From positions 1-64,000 of the forward strand of contig JBJLFR010000016.1 in assembly GCA_045565285.1 (NCBI GenBank): a stretch of DNA of 64,000 nucleotides, read 5' to 3'. How positions within the stretch are numbered: position 1 is the stretch's first letter; every line of letters begins with the position of its first letter. The notes under the pieces are model-generated. The model saw only the letters and a program-made list of their open reading frames with translations. It made no database searches and was not told where the DNA came from. This DNA is from CACIIZ01 sp045565285. GTDB lineage: Bacteria; Pseudomonadota; Alphaproteobacteria; Rhodobacterales; Rhodobacteraceae. The translations under genes were made by a program, and so were the position numbers. Below are positions 26,064-35,768 of the stretch, piece after piece.

Positions 26064-27156
26064 TATCTAATTCCAGAAATTTTTGAATATTTTTTTTAAC
26101 TAATTTACAGTCAATATCAGTTCCTACTGTAATTCTAAGTGATTGTTTAAGACCATAATCTATAACTTTCCTTACATAAATATTGTGATTTTTCAAAAAA
26201 TCAAAAGCCTTATTAGCCTGAAGTTCTGAACAAAAGTCAACTAACAAAAAATTTGCTTTTGAATTAGTGGTACTTAATCCAAGATTCTTTAATTCTCTTG
26301 AGAGCCATTCTCTGTTTTTTAAATTTTTAACATGACAATGTCTAATATAATCAGCATCTAATACTGCTGCAGTAGCAGCAGCAATTGCAGGTGAAGAAAT
26401 ATTAAAAGGACCTCTCACTTGATTTATTATTTTTGAAATCCAATTGGAAGAATAACTCCAACCTATTCTTAATGAAGCAAGGCCATATATCTTTGAAAAA
26501 GTCCTTAAAATTATTAGATTTTTATAATCTTTAACAAATGAAAGTCCAGCATCAAAATTTTCTACGTATTCGGCGTAAGCACCATCTATTACGATTAAAA
26601 TGTTTTCTGGTAAATTGTCTAAGAGATATTTTATTTTGCTGGTGTCCAAAAATGTTCCCGTGGGATTATTAGGATTAGCCAAGAAAACTATCTTAGTTTT
26701 ATAATTACATTTTTTAAGTATATTATCTACATCTGCAACCCTATCACTTTCTTGTACTTTAATAGGAATGGCACCTCTTAATAATGCTGAAATTCTGTAC
26801 ATAGCAAAACCATGTTCTGTATAAATTACCTCATCTTTAGGTGAACAAAAACACTGGCAAATAAAACTGATGAGCTCATCAGAGCCAGCCCCACAAGTAA
26901 TATTTTCAAAATCTATATTATGCACATTTGCTATAGCTTTCCTAAGTTTTTCATGATTGGAAGATGGATAAATGTTAATAAAATCGAGTGATTTTCTTAA
27001 AGCTTCAATTGCTAATTTACTTGGACCAAAGGGATTTTCATTAGAATTTAATTTTATAATTTTTATATCAGGTGAACTTGGCTGTTCACCACCTTTATAA
27101 ATTGGGGCATTCATAATTCCAGGATTTGACAATAATTTAAATTCTCTTTTTGGCAT
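26053..27156 (-). CDS. hisC: Histidinol-phosphate / aromatic aminotransferase
   Basis: A 367-residue class I/II PLP aminotransferase. Visible are NSNENPFGPS, the substrate/PLP segment FLANPNNPTGT, the PLP lysine region RTFSKIYGLASLRIGW, and the C-terminal arginine segment LRITVGT. It lies directly upstream of tyrC with an 11-base overlap, so it may act on both histidinol phosphate and prephenate/arogenate-pathway substrates. The dual role is inference from context. Confidence 0.92.
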   Translation of the reverse strand: MPKREFKLLSNPGIMNAPIYKGGEQPSSPDIKIIKLNSNENPFGPSKLAIEALRKSLDFINIYPSSNHEKLRKAIANVHNIDFENITCGAGSDELISFICQCFCSPKDEVIYTEHGFAMYRISALLRGAIPIKVQESDRVADVDNILKKCNYKTKIVFLANPNNPTGTFLDTSKIKYLLDNLPENILIVIDGAYAEYVENFDAGLSFVKDYKNLIILRTFSKIYGLASLRIGWSYSSNWISKIINQVRGPFNISSPAIAAATAAVLDADYIRHCHVKNLKNREWLSRELKNLGLSTTNSKANFLLVDFCSELQANKAFDFLKNHNIYVRKVIDYGLKQSLRITVGTDIDCKLVKKNIQKFLELDNEI

Positions 27157-27280
27157 AATAATTTATTTTGATACTTAATATTATAATTTTAATTTATGGT
27201 TCTTATTAGCTCTATAGGACGTTTTTTTATAAATTAAAATATAAAAATAACATAAAATAATAAATACAATCTATTAAAAT

Positions 27281-29488
27281 TTATGTAAAACTAAGAGGAT
27301 CAACGTCAATTTTAAGATTTAAAAAGGAAGGACATTTTCTTTTTTCAAAAATCTGTATTAATAATTCTTGTTTGGAAAAATTTTTTGGTACTTTCATTAA
27401 GATTCTTATTCTGTATTTATTCCTAATTTTTGAAATTTTAGCATCTGCTGGTCCATAAATTTCAATATTTTTTATATTTAATGAAAATATATCCTTAGTT
27501 AACTGCCTTGCAAAATCAAAAGCTAATTTATAATTAGCGCCAGAAATTATAACTGCAATCATTCGAGTAAAAGGTGGGACATTTGCTTCTTTTCTCAGGT
27601 TACTTTGAAGATCAAGAAAATCTTCATCATTTTCATTGCGTATAGCATGCATGACTTCATGGTCAGGAAAATAGGTTTGAATAATTGCTTCACCAGGTAT
27701 ATTAAACCTTCCTGAACGACCAACTACTTGCCTTAATAACTGAAAAGTTCTTTCTACCGCTCGTATATCTCCACCTTGCAGAGCAACATCAATATCAATA
27801 ACACCCACAAAACTTAATAAAGGGAAATTATGACCTTTTGAAATAATCTGTGTGCCAATGATAATATCTAATTTTCCACTAATAATTTTATCGAAAATTT
27901 TTTGTAATTCTACTATATTTCCAAAATGGTCTGAAGATATAGTTTTTACTTTAGCATCTGGAAAAAGTGATACTATTTCTTCTTCTATTCTTTCAACTCC
28001 AGGCCCTATTGGAATAAATTCTTTTTCATTCCCACAAAATTCACACTTTTCTGGGTAAGGATATTTGGTTCCACACAAATGACATAATAAGCTCTTCAGA
28101 ATTTTGTGTTCATTGAGATTGCTATCACAAGTTTGGCATTTAAGTGCCATGTAACATTTTCTGCATAATAATGTAGGGGAATAACCTCTCCTATTTATAA
28201 AAAGCAAAGATTGTTGGTTTTTATTTATACGATCATTTATTTTATCTATAATATTATTAGAAATCCAACGATTGCTAGGCAATTTTTTATTTCTTAAATC
28301 TACTATATTTATCTCTGGTAAGATTGCATTTCCAAATCTTTCTTTAATAGAAATGTGATCATATTTTGATTTTTTAACATTGACCCAAGTTTCAATACTT
28401 GGAGTTGCAGAAACTAGAATAACAGTAGCCCTAGAATAATATCCTTTCAATACTGCCATATCTCGTCCATTATAATGAGTGCCTTCCTCCTGCTTATAAG
28501 AGGTATCATGCTCTTCATCTACAATAACCAATCCTAAATTTTTAAATGGCAAAAAAACTGCTGATCTAGCCCCAAAAACAAGCTTTAGTGATCCGTTTAA
28601 AATATTTTTTAAAATTGATCTTTTCTGCTTTTTCCCAATACTAGAATGCCATTCAGCAAAACCCTTCTTAAATCTTTGTTTTAAAATTGCACAAAAATTT
28701 GAACTCAAACTTATCTCAGGGAAAAGTACTAATACTTGTTTATTTAATGAAATAGCTTCTGATATTGCTTCCATATAAATCTCAGTTTTTCCAGAACCAG
28801 TAACACCCTTTAGTAAAATAGTTGAATAATTTGCAGCTCTAACTTTTTCTCTTAAATTTTTCGCAATTTTTTTTTGCTTATATGTTAATGTTTTACTAAA
28901 AGTTACCTGAGGCAAAGGAATACTTTCTTGATTAAATTCAGTTTTTTTAATTAACTGTAATTTTTCCAAACCAACCAAAACACTTTTTGAAACTCCTGTT
29001 TCAGTTATAATCTCTGAGCTAGTTAATTTTTTGTTATAATTGGTTGAAATCATTTTAATAACTCTATCCCGAGAAGGCGTTAATTTAATTTTTTTAAACT
29101 TTCCTAATTCATAAAAAAAAGTTTTTTCGGTTAATTCCAAATTTAAATTAGGGTTTATTGTTAGCCTGACAGCTGTATTAAGACTGAAAATATTATATTT
29201 GCTTACTTTAAATATAAATTCTCTTACTTCACTAGATAGTGGTGTAATATTAATAACATCATAAATTTTTTTTTTCACAAATGAATTTTGTTCAGGTAAA
29301 CCTTTGCACCATACTACTCCAATTGTTATTTTATTTTTGAGAGGTACTTTAACTATAGATCCAATAACTATTCCGTCTTTTGGCACTAAATAATCTAAGA
29401 ACTCTTTACCTTTTTGAACTGTTACAACAGAAACAGTTTCTCCCTTTTTAAATGAAGTCACTGATAAATTTGAAACATTTTTTTTCAT
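27281..29488 (-). CDS. priA: Primosomal protein N' (replication restart helicase PriA)
   Basis: A 735-residue DEAH-box helicase that reloads the replisome at stalled forks. Walker A GVTGSGKT is at 228-235, the DEEHD box follows, and a zinc-binding region has paired cysteines (CRKCYMALKCQTC, then CHLCG and CEFCG). The motif VGRSGRFNIPGEAIIQTY (helicase motif VI) is intact. It is slightly longer than the usual 730 or so residues, and the N-terminal 3'-binding domain is present but divergent. Confidence 0.95.
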   Translation of the reverse strand: MKKNVSNLSVTSFKKGETVSVVTVQKGKEFLDYLVPKDGIVIGSIVKVPLKNKITIGVVWCKGLPEQNSFVKKKIYDVINITPLSSEVREFIFKVSKYNIFSLNTAVRLTINPNLNLELTEKTFFYELGKFKKIKLTPSRDRVIKMISTNYNKKLTSSEIITETGVSKSVLVGLEKLQLIKKTEFNQESIPLPQVTFSKTLTYKQKKIAKNLREKVRAANYSTILLKGVTGSGKTEIYMEAISEAISLNKQVLVLFPEISLSSNFCAILKQRFKKGFAEWHSSIGKKQKRSILKNILNGSLKLVFGARSAVFLPFKNLGLVIVDEEHDTSYKQEEGTHYNGRDMAVLKGYYSRATVILVSATPSIETWVNVKKSKYDHISIKERFGNAILPEINIVDLRNKKLPSNRWISNNIIDKINDRINKNQQSLLFINRRGYSPTLLCRKCYMALKCQTCDSNLNEHKILKSLLCHLCGTKYPYPEKCEFCGNEKEFIPIGPGVERIEEEIVSLFPDAKVKTISSDHFGNIVELQKIFDKIISGKLDIIIGTQIISKGHNFPLLSFVGVIDIDVALQGGDIRAVERTFQLLRQVVGRSGRFNIPGEAIIQTYFPDHEVMHAIRNENDEDFLDLQSNLRKEANVPPFTRMIAVIISGANYKLAFDFARQLTKDIFSLNIKNIEIYGPADAKISKIRNKYRIRILMKVPKNFSKQELLIQIFEKRKCPSFLNLKIDVDPLSFT

Positions 29489-29594
29489 AAAATAATTATA
29501 TTCCTATAAATAAAATATTTGCTATAACTAAGATATATAAATTTTTAATTTATTATAAATTAAATTTTAAAAAAGGATTTAAGGATTTTTTTCT

Positions 29595-30248
29595 ATGGAC
29601 TTTTTTTTGGACTCAACTGATCTTGAAGAAATTAAGAGATTAAATAATTTAGGTATTATCGATGGATTAACCACAAATCCATCATTAATTTATAAAGCAA
29701 AAAGACCATTTGAACAGCTAATTAAAAATATTTGTATTGAGATAAAAGGACCAGTGAGTGTTGAAACAGTAGCTGAAGATAGTAATCAAATGATTAAACA
29801 AGGTATTAAACTTTCAAAAATGGCAAAAAACATAGTAGTGAAATTGCCGATGACTTGGGAAGGAATAAAGGCCTGTACAGAACTTTCAAAAATAAATGTT
29901 CATACAAACGTTACCTTATGCTTCTCATCAACACAGGCAATTTTAGCTGCAAAAGCTGGTGCAACTTATATTAGCCCATTTATTGGAAGGTTAGACGATT
30001 CAAATATAGATGGAGTTCAATTAATAAGAGAAATAAAACAAATTTATTCTAATTTTAATTATACTACAAAAGTATTGGCTGCTTCAATTCGAACAAAAAA
30101 TCATGTATCCCAGAGTGCCATTGCTGGTGCTGATGTTGCAACAATACCTCCTAAAGTTTTTAATACTTTGGTAGACCATAATCTGACTGATAGAGGGCTA
30201 GAAATCTTTAATTCTGATTGGCATAAATCTGGTCAAAAAATACTTTAA
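29595..30248 (+). CDS. Transaldolase / fructose-6-phosphate aldolase (TalC/Fsa type)
   Basis: A 217-residue small transaldolase-fold enzyme. It begins MDFFLDSTDLEEIKRL with GLTTNPSLI, and has the Schiff-base lysine in NIVVKLPMTWEG, then CFSSTQAILAAKAGATYISPFIGRLDD and AASIRTKNHV. The length matches the short TalC/Fsa subfamily. Most such alphaproteobacterial proteins act as transaldolase in the pentose phosphate pathway, but aldolase activity cannot be excluded from sequence. AAGGATTT precedes the ATG. Confidence 0.92.
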   Translation: MDFFLDSTDLEEIKRLNNLGIIDGLTTNPSLIYKAKRPFEQLIKNICIEIKGPVSVETVAEDSNQMIKQGIKLSKMAKNIVVKLPMTWEGIKACTELSKINVHTNVTLCFSSTQAILAAKAGATYISPFIGRLDDSNIDGVQLIREIKQIYSNFNYTTKVLAASIRTKNHVSQSAIAGADVATIPPKVFNTLVDHNLTDRGLEIFNSDWHKSGQKIL

Positions 30249-30265
30249 AGAGAAAATTAAAAAAA

Positions 30266-30985
30266 TTGACACAAAATAATCAAAAAATTCCAGAAAAAAT
30301 TAAGAAGGCTATAATTGAAAACCCTCATTGGATTTTAAATGACTTAGAGGTTTTAGACCAACTTATAGTATCAGAAAAAAATAGAAATAACGGAAATATT
30401 GTGGATTTAAGAGATATATTCTTAAAAAAAACAAAGTCACAACTAGAATATTTATCAAGAATCCATACTCACACAATATCTGCTGCTTATGAAAATTTTT
30501 TGGGTGCGAATAATTTACATAGATGCATTATTAAAATATTAGAACAAAAAAATTTAGATAAATTAATCAATATTCTTTGTACCGATATAAAAAAAATACT
30601 TAAATGTTCAGTTCTGATATTATTATTTTCAGGAAAAACTAAAGTACTTATTGATAATCCCTATTTTATAAATATCAAAAATGAAAAAATTAAAGAAATT
30701 ATGGGATCTTCTAAATTAACAGAAAAATCTCTAACAAAGCTTTCAAATAATACTGAAAAGCTTTATATCAATAATTTAATAAATAAAAGCTCCCCAAAAA
30801 TTTGCTCTGAAGCTATTCTTTCATTATGTACTTATTCAAAAAATGATTATAATTCAATTTTAATTCTTGGATCTTTAAATAAAGAATTTTTTAATGAAAA
30901 AAATAGAACTGACTATTTGAATATTTTAGCAAAGGTTATTTCTATTCAGTTAAATAATCATTTAATGGCTTATACAAATGATTAA
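30266..30985 (+). CDS. DUF484 family protein
   Basis: A 239-residue protein of the DUF484 family, which has a GAF-like fold. The N-terminal PEKIKKAIIENPHWILNDLEVLDQL corresponds to the family's entry helix, and NGNIVDLRDIFLKK to its second conserved segment. The start is TTG at 30266, 17 bases after the transaldolase stop; no ATG is near. It overlaps the xerC start by eight bases, a DUF484-xerC neighbourhood seen in many Proteobacteria. Function unknown. Confidence 0.8.
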   Translation: MTQNNQKIPEKIKKAIIENPHWILNDLEVLDQLIVSEKNRNNGNIVDLRDIFLKKTKSQLEYLSRIHTHTISAAYENFLGANNLHRCIIKILEQKNLDKLINILCTDIKKILKCSVLILLFSGKTKVLIDNPYFINIKNEKIKEIMGSSKLTEKSLTKLSNNTEKLYINNLINKSSPKICSEAILSLCTYSKNDYNSILILGSLNKEFFNEKNRTDYLNILAKVISIQLNNHLMAYTND

Positions 30986-31910
30986 AAAATATAATCAAAT
31001 TTCTGAAGTAGGATATAAACTAATTGAAGATTGGAAAAAATATGCCCAAAATTTTAAAAAATTAAGTGATTCTTCAATTTGTTCCTATTCGAGAGATATT
31101 AAATTTTTCCTGTCTTTTATAGAAAATTATGAAAATAGTATAATTTCAATAAAAAAACTTGAAAAAATAGAACCAAGAGATTTGAGAGCATGGCTTTCTC
31201 ACGAGATTAGATTAGGTACTAGCTCTACTACTTTAAGAAGGTACTTATCTTCAGTTAAAGATTTTTATAATTGGTTAAACGAAAAAAAGGTTTTTTATAA
31301 TAAATCAATTTTTAATATTCAGATGCCCAAAAAGGAGAAAAAACTCCCAAGGCCAATCGAAGAAAATTATATTTTTGATATTATTTCTTTAATTGCAAAA
31401 AATAACAAATTACCGTGGATAGCTGCAAGAAATACATGTGTTATTTCTTTATTATATGGATGTGGTCTTAGAATTTCTGAAGCCTTAAGTATTAAAAAAA
31501 AAGATTACCCATTTAGAGGGACTCTTAAGATAAAGGGAAAAGGAGGGAAGGAGAGAATAATACCAGTTCTCCCTTTTGTTGAAGATTGTACAAAAAAATA
31601 TATAGATTTATGCCCATTTAAAAAAGAAAAAAATGATTTTTTATTTTTAGGTATTAGAGGAAAGCAATTAAGCGCCAGAATTATACAAAAAGAAATTTTG
31701 TACTGTCGAAAGCAATTAGGACTTCCTGAAACTGCAACCCCTCATGCGTTAAGACATTCATTTGCAACACACCTATTATCAGCTGGGGGTGACTTAAGAA
31801 CTATTCAAGAATTATTAGGACATTCCTCTTTGTCTTCAACTCAAATTTATACTGATGTAGACCCTAAGAGACTTATTAGGGTTTATAAAGAAACTCATCC
31901 AAAGGCTTAA
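30978..31910 (+). CDS. xerC: Tyrosine recombinase XerC
   Basis: A 310-residue site-specific recombinase that resolves chromosome dimers with XerD at dif. The N-terminal SAM-like domain spans about 10-110. The catalytic residues are all present: Arg165 (GLRISEAL), a Lys in GKGGKER near 188-193, His256 and Arg259 (PHALRH), His282 (LLGHSSL) and nucleophile Tyr291. Position after DUF484 suggests XerC rather than XerD. It has no association with mobile genes and is housekeeping. Confidence 0.9.
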   Translation: MIKKYNQISEVGYKLIEDWKKYAQNFKKLSDSSICSYSRDIKFFLSFIENYENSIISIKKLEKIEPRDLRAWLSHEIRLGTSSTTLRRYLSSVKDFYNWLNEKKVFYNKSIFNIQMPKKEKKLPRPIEENYIFDIISLIAKNNKLPWIAARNTCVISLLYGCGLRISEALSIKKKDYPFRGTLKIKGKGGKERIIPVLPFVEDCTKKYIDLCPFKKEKNDFLFLGIRGKQLSARIIQKEILYCRKQLGLPETATPHALRHSFATHLLSAGGDLRTIQELLGHSSLSSTQIYTDVDPKRLIRVYKETHPKA

Positions 31911-31922
31911 TTTTTTATATTA

Positions 31923-34838
31923 TTAAAATTTATTAAGAACTTCATTACACCTTTGGCAAATAATATTATTTTTGAAATGGGTATATGAATTAGTATATTT
32001 CCAGCACCTATTACATTTTTTTCCTTCTGCTTTAACAATACTAACTTCTATACCCTCTTCAGGTGATGAGGTATCTCCTAATTCAAATTCTTTATTTAAT
32101 TTGATTTTTATAGAGGAAGTAATACATACTTCATTAAAATCAATTGAATTCAAAATCTGAAATAAATCTCTGTCTCTTAAATTTAAAATAGGAGAAGCTT
32201 CTAAACTCGATCTAATATTTTTTTTCTGTCGTTCTTTTTCTATGGCTAAAGTAACATAACCTCTAATATCTCTAATTCTATTCCATTTCTCCTCAAGACC
32301 AATATTCGTCCATTCGCTAGGAGTTTTAGGAAAATCATCTAAATGAACAGATTTATTTAAATTTTCATTATGCCTTTGCATCCAAACTTCTTCCATAGTA
32401 AATGGAAGTATCGGAGCTAACCATTTAACTAATCTTTGAAAGATCATTTCTAAAGTAAATATACAAGATTTTCTTACATTAGAGGAAATATGATCACAAT
32501 AAAGTGAATCTTTTCTAATATCAAAATAGAAAGATGAAAGATCTACTGTACAAAATTGAAAAAGTTGTTGGAAAACAGTTTGAAAAGAATAGCTTTTGTA
32601 ACCTTCTTTAACATTAATATCAAGATTCTTTAACTTACTTAGCACCCATTTTTCTAAATCAGGTAAATCTTGTAATGGTATTTTTTCGATATTTTCAAAA
32701 TTACCAAGCGACCCCAACATGAAACGCATTGTATTTCTCAATCTTCTATAGCTGTCAGCAACACCTTTTAAAATTTCTTTTCCAATTCTTAAATCACTTG
32801 TATAATCTGATTGTGCTACCCAAAGCCTTAAAATATCTGCTCCATACTGTTTAATTACTTCATCAGGACTTATTGTATTCCCCAACGATTTAGACATCTT
32901 CATACCGTTTTCATCTAAAGTAAAACCGTGCGTTAGAACTCCATTATAGGGTGCTCTTCCAACAGTACCACAAGATTGTAATAAAGAAGAATGAAACCAT
33001 CCTCTATGTTGATCCGTTCCTTCTAAATATAAATCAGCTGGCCAACTTCCATCCTCACGGTCTCTTAAAACAAATGCATGAGTTGATCCTGAATCAAACC
33101 AAACATCGAGTATATCATCAACTTTTTCATAATCATCTGGATTATACATATCCCCTAGAAATCTTTGTTTTGCGTTAGGAGCAAACCATGAGTCTGCTCC
33201 CTCATTTTCAAAAGCTTTTAAAATGCGTTTATTAACTTTTGAGTCAAGGAGAATAAAATCATTATCAGAACTCTTTAAATTTTTCTTAACAAAACAAGCA
33301 AGTGGAACACCCCATACCCTTTGCCTAGATAAAACCCAATCAGGGCGAGATTCTATCATTGAAAAAAGTCTATTCCTACCTGATTTTGGGAACCAACCAA
33401 CCAACTCATCTATTGATTTTAAAGCACGCTCTCTTATTGTATTTCCATAAGTTGATTTATAAATTGAATTGTCTCGATCAGAAATATCTTTATCTATAGA
33501 AACGAACCACTGTTTAGTATTTCTAAATATGAGTGGTGCTTTGGATCTCCAACTATGAGGATATGAGTGAGTTAACCTACCGCGAGCCATCAAACCATTA
33601 ACCTCAATTAATTTTTGAATAACTACTTCATTAGCCTTACCTTCTTTCCCCTTTTTGTTAAAGATTTCAAGCCCTCCAAAAATTGGCATTGTTTTTACAA
33701 AACTACTATCTTCTTTTACATTATGGGTTAATTTATCTAACCAATCTCTTTTCAAAAACTCCTCATAATCTTCTGCACCATGACTTGGTGCCATGTGTAC
33801 AAAACCAGTACCTGTTTCTTCGGTCACAATTGAACTATCAATTATAGGGACATCATAATTCCAAAATACATCAGAGCCATGCAAATCTGCAAATGGGTGC
33901 TTAATTTTGAAATTACTAAAATCTTCAAATTTAAAACTTTCAATTTTTTTTGCATTTAATACTCTCGCTTGCCTAAAACATTCTGAAGCTAGTTTTTCTG
34001 CAAGTATTAGTAATTCACCTTTGGACAACCAGCATTCAGATTCGGTTTCAATAACTTCATAAAGACAATAAGAAATTTCTTTATTGTATGCGACTGCCCT
34101 ATTAGAAGGTATAGTCCAAGGAGTAGTAGTCCAAATAACTATTGAACAATTGTCTAAATTGTTTGAGGTTAAAGGAAATTTAACCCATATAGTTTTGCTT
34201 TGATATTCTTTATACTCTATTTCTGCTTCAGCAAGAGCAGTTTTTTCAACAGGTGACCACATTACAGGTTTGGACCCCTGATAAATTGTTCCTAATTCTA
34301 TGAATTTCATAAATTCAGATGCAATAGTCGCCTCTGATTTAAAATCCATTGTGAGGTAAGGATTTTCCCAGTCTCCTATTATTCCAAGTCTTTTAAATTC
34401 TCTTTTTTGAATATTAACCCACTCAGAAGCAAAAACTCTACATTGTTTTCTAAGTTCATTTACTGGAACTTCATCTTTATTTTGACCCTTTTGTCTAAAT
34501 TTTTCTTCTATTTTCCACTCGATCGGCAAACCATGGCAATCCCATCCAGGAACATATCTAGCATCAAAACCAAGCATTTGTTGGCTTCTAACAATAAAAT
34601 CCTTTAATATTTTATTAAGAGCGTGACCAATATGAAGATGACCATTAGCATAAGGGGGACCGTCATGAAGTATAAAAGTATTCCTTTCGGTACTCTTTTC
34701 CCTTAATTTATTATAAATATCTAATTTATTCCAATATTCTAGCCATTCTGGTTCTCTCATGGGTAATGATGCACGCATCGGAAAACTAGTATCTGGTAAA
34801 AACAATGTATTTTTAAAGTCAAAGTCTTTATCTTGCAT
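31923..34838 (-). CDS. ileS: Isoleucyl-tRNA synthetase
   Basis: A 971-residue class Ia synthetase. The HIGH motif is in PPYANGHLHIGH (61-72), KMSKS in GMKMSKSLGN, and the editing-domain signature GTGFVHMAPSHGAEDYE is present. A C-terminal zinc finger is formed by CNRCWKY and CQRC. These features match the long bacterial type. The gene stands alone between convergent xerC and divergent truA. No T-box or other leader structure is evident upstream. Confidence 0.97.
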   Translation of the reverse strand: MQDKDFDFKNTLFLPDTSFPMRASLPMREPEWLEYWNKLDIYNKLREKSTERNTFILHDGPPYANGHLHIGHALNKILKDFIVRSQQMLGFDARYVPGWDCHGLPIEWKIEEKFRQKGQNKDEVPVNELRKQCRVFASEWVNIQKREFKRLGIIGDWENPYLTMDFKSEATIASEFMKFIELGTIYQGSKPVMWSPVEKTALAEAEIEYKEYQSKTIWVKFPLTSNNLDNCSIVIWTTTPWTIPSNRAVAYNKEISYCLYEVIETESECWLSKGELLILAEKLASECFRQARVLNAKKIESFKFEDFSNFKIKHPFADLHGSDVFWNYDVPIIDSSIVTEETGTGFVHMAPSHGAEDYEEFLKRDWLDKLTHNVKEDSSFVKTMPIFGGLEIFNKKGKEGKANEVVIQKLIEVNGLMARGRLTHSYPHSWRSKAPLIFRNTKQWFVSIDKDISDRDNSIYKSTYGNTIRERALKSIDELVGWFPKSGRNRLFSMIESRPDWVLSRQRVWGVPLACFVKKNLKSSDNDFILLDSKVNKRILKAFENEGADSWFAPNAKQRFLGDMYNPDDYEKVDDILDVWFDSGSTHAFVLRDREDGSWPADLYLEGTDQHRGWFHSSLLQSCGTVGRAPYNGVLTHGFTLDENGMKMSKSLGNTISPDEVIKQYGADILRLWVAQSDYTSDLRIGKEILKGVADSYRRLRNTMRFMLGSLGNFENIEKIPLQDLPDLEKWVLSKLKNLDINVKEGYKSYSFQTVFQQLFQFCTVDLSSFYFDIRKDSLYCDHISSNVRKSCIFTLEMIFQRLVKWLAPILPFTMEEVWMQRHNENLNKSVHLDDFPKTPSEWTNIGLEEKWNRIRDIRGYVTLAIEKERQKKNIRSSLEASPILNLRDRDLFQILNSIDFNEVCITSSIKIKLNKEFELGDTSSPEEGIEVSIVKAEGKKCNRCWKYTNSYTHFKNNIICQRCNEVLNKF

Positions 34839-34997
34839 TCAATTTCACAATTTTAATAATCTTTTAATGAATAGGCCTATAAAGCTTTTACTATTTTATG
34901 TAAATCAATAAATAAAAATGTTGTAATAATTATTTTAATAATTAAAAAAATCTCTTACATTTTAATATATACATGAGCAATAATAAAATTCAAAAAA

Positions 34998-35750
34998 ATG
35001 AAAAGGTATTTTCTTAAAATTGAGTATGATGGAACTCTCTATCATGGATGGCAAAAACAAAAAGACTGTAAAACAATCCAAGGAGAAATAGAATTAGCTT
35101 TCTATAATTTGGTTGGTAAAAATGTTAAAGTTGTAGGATCTGGAAGAACAGATACAGGTGTGCATGCTTACTGTCAAATTGCTCATGTTGATCTTGAAAA
35201 AGATTGGCTTTCAGAAAAACTTGAAGGCGCACTTAATTTTTTTCTTAGAAAACTTCCAATTTCGATTTTAGAAGTAAATAAAGTTGATAATAATTTACAT
35301 GCAAGGTTTTCTGCAATATCAAGAATTTATGAATATAAAATCTTAATTAGAAGAGCACCTCTGGTTCTCCAAAAAAAAAGATACTGGCATGTTTGGAGAA
35401 ATCTAGAAGTAAAAGATATGATAGAAGCCTCAAATTTTATAATAGGTACTCATAATTTTACAACTTTTAGATCTTCAATATGTCAATCTAATTCACCAAT
35501 TAAAACTATGGATCAAATTTATATAAAAGAAAAAATGAAAGAAGATGAAAAAATTATCATTTTCCAGTTTAAGGCCAGAAGTTTTTTGCATAATCAAGTC
35601 AGAAGTATGGTAGGCAGTTTAAAAATGGTGGGAGAAAAAAAATGGAATCCAACTTACATTAAAACTATCTTAGAAAAAAAGGATAGACAAAATTGTGGCC
35701 CTATTGCACCCCCTGAAGGGCTTTATTTAAAAAAAATAGTTTATAAATAA
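34998..35750 (+). CDS. truA: tRNA pseudouridine(38-40) synthase
   Basis: A 250-residue pseudouridine synthase acting on positions 38-40 of tRNA anticodon arms. The N-terminal YDGTLYHGWQKQ and catalytic GSGRTDTGVHA (nucleophile Asp) are clear, as are ARFSAISRIYEY and FLHNQVRSMVG near the C terminus. Length is typical. A good RBS is not obvious before the ATG. It converges on ychF. Confidence 0.95.
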   Translation: MKRYFLKIEYDGTLYHGWQKQKDCKTIQGEIELAFYNLVGKNVKVVGSGRTDTGVHAYCQIAHVDLEKDWLSEKLEGALNFFLRKLPISILEVNKVDNNLHARFSAISRIYEYKILIRRAPLVLQKKRYWHVWRNLEVKDMIEASNFIIGTHNFTTFRSSICQSNSPIKTMDQIYIKEKMKEDEKIIIFQFKARSFLHNQVRSMVGSLKMVGEKKWNPTYIKTILEKKDRQNCGPIAPPEGLYLKKIVYK

Positions 35751-35768
35751 AATATAGAATCAGAAAGT

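Noticed and set aside
29540..29575. A/T-only inverted repeat upstream of the transaldolase gene
   Set aside because: Nine-base arms made solely of A and T are expected by chance in DNA of this composition.
30978..31910. Phage or integron integrase
   Set aside because: The tyrosine recombinase has XerC length and neighbours (DUF484), with no attachment repeats or mobile genes nearby.
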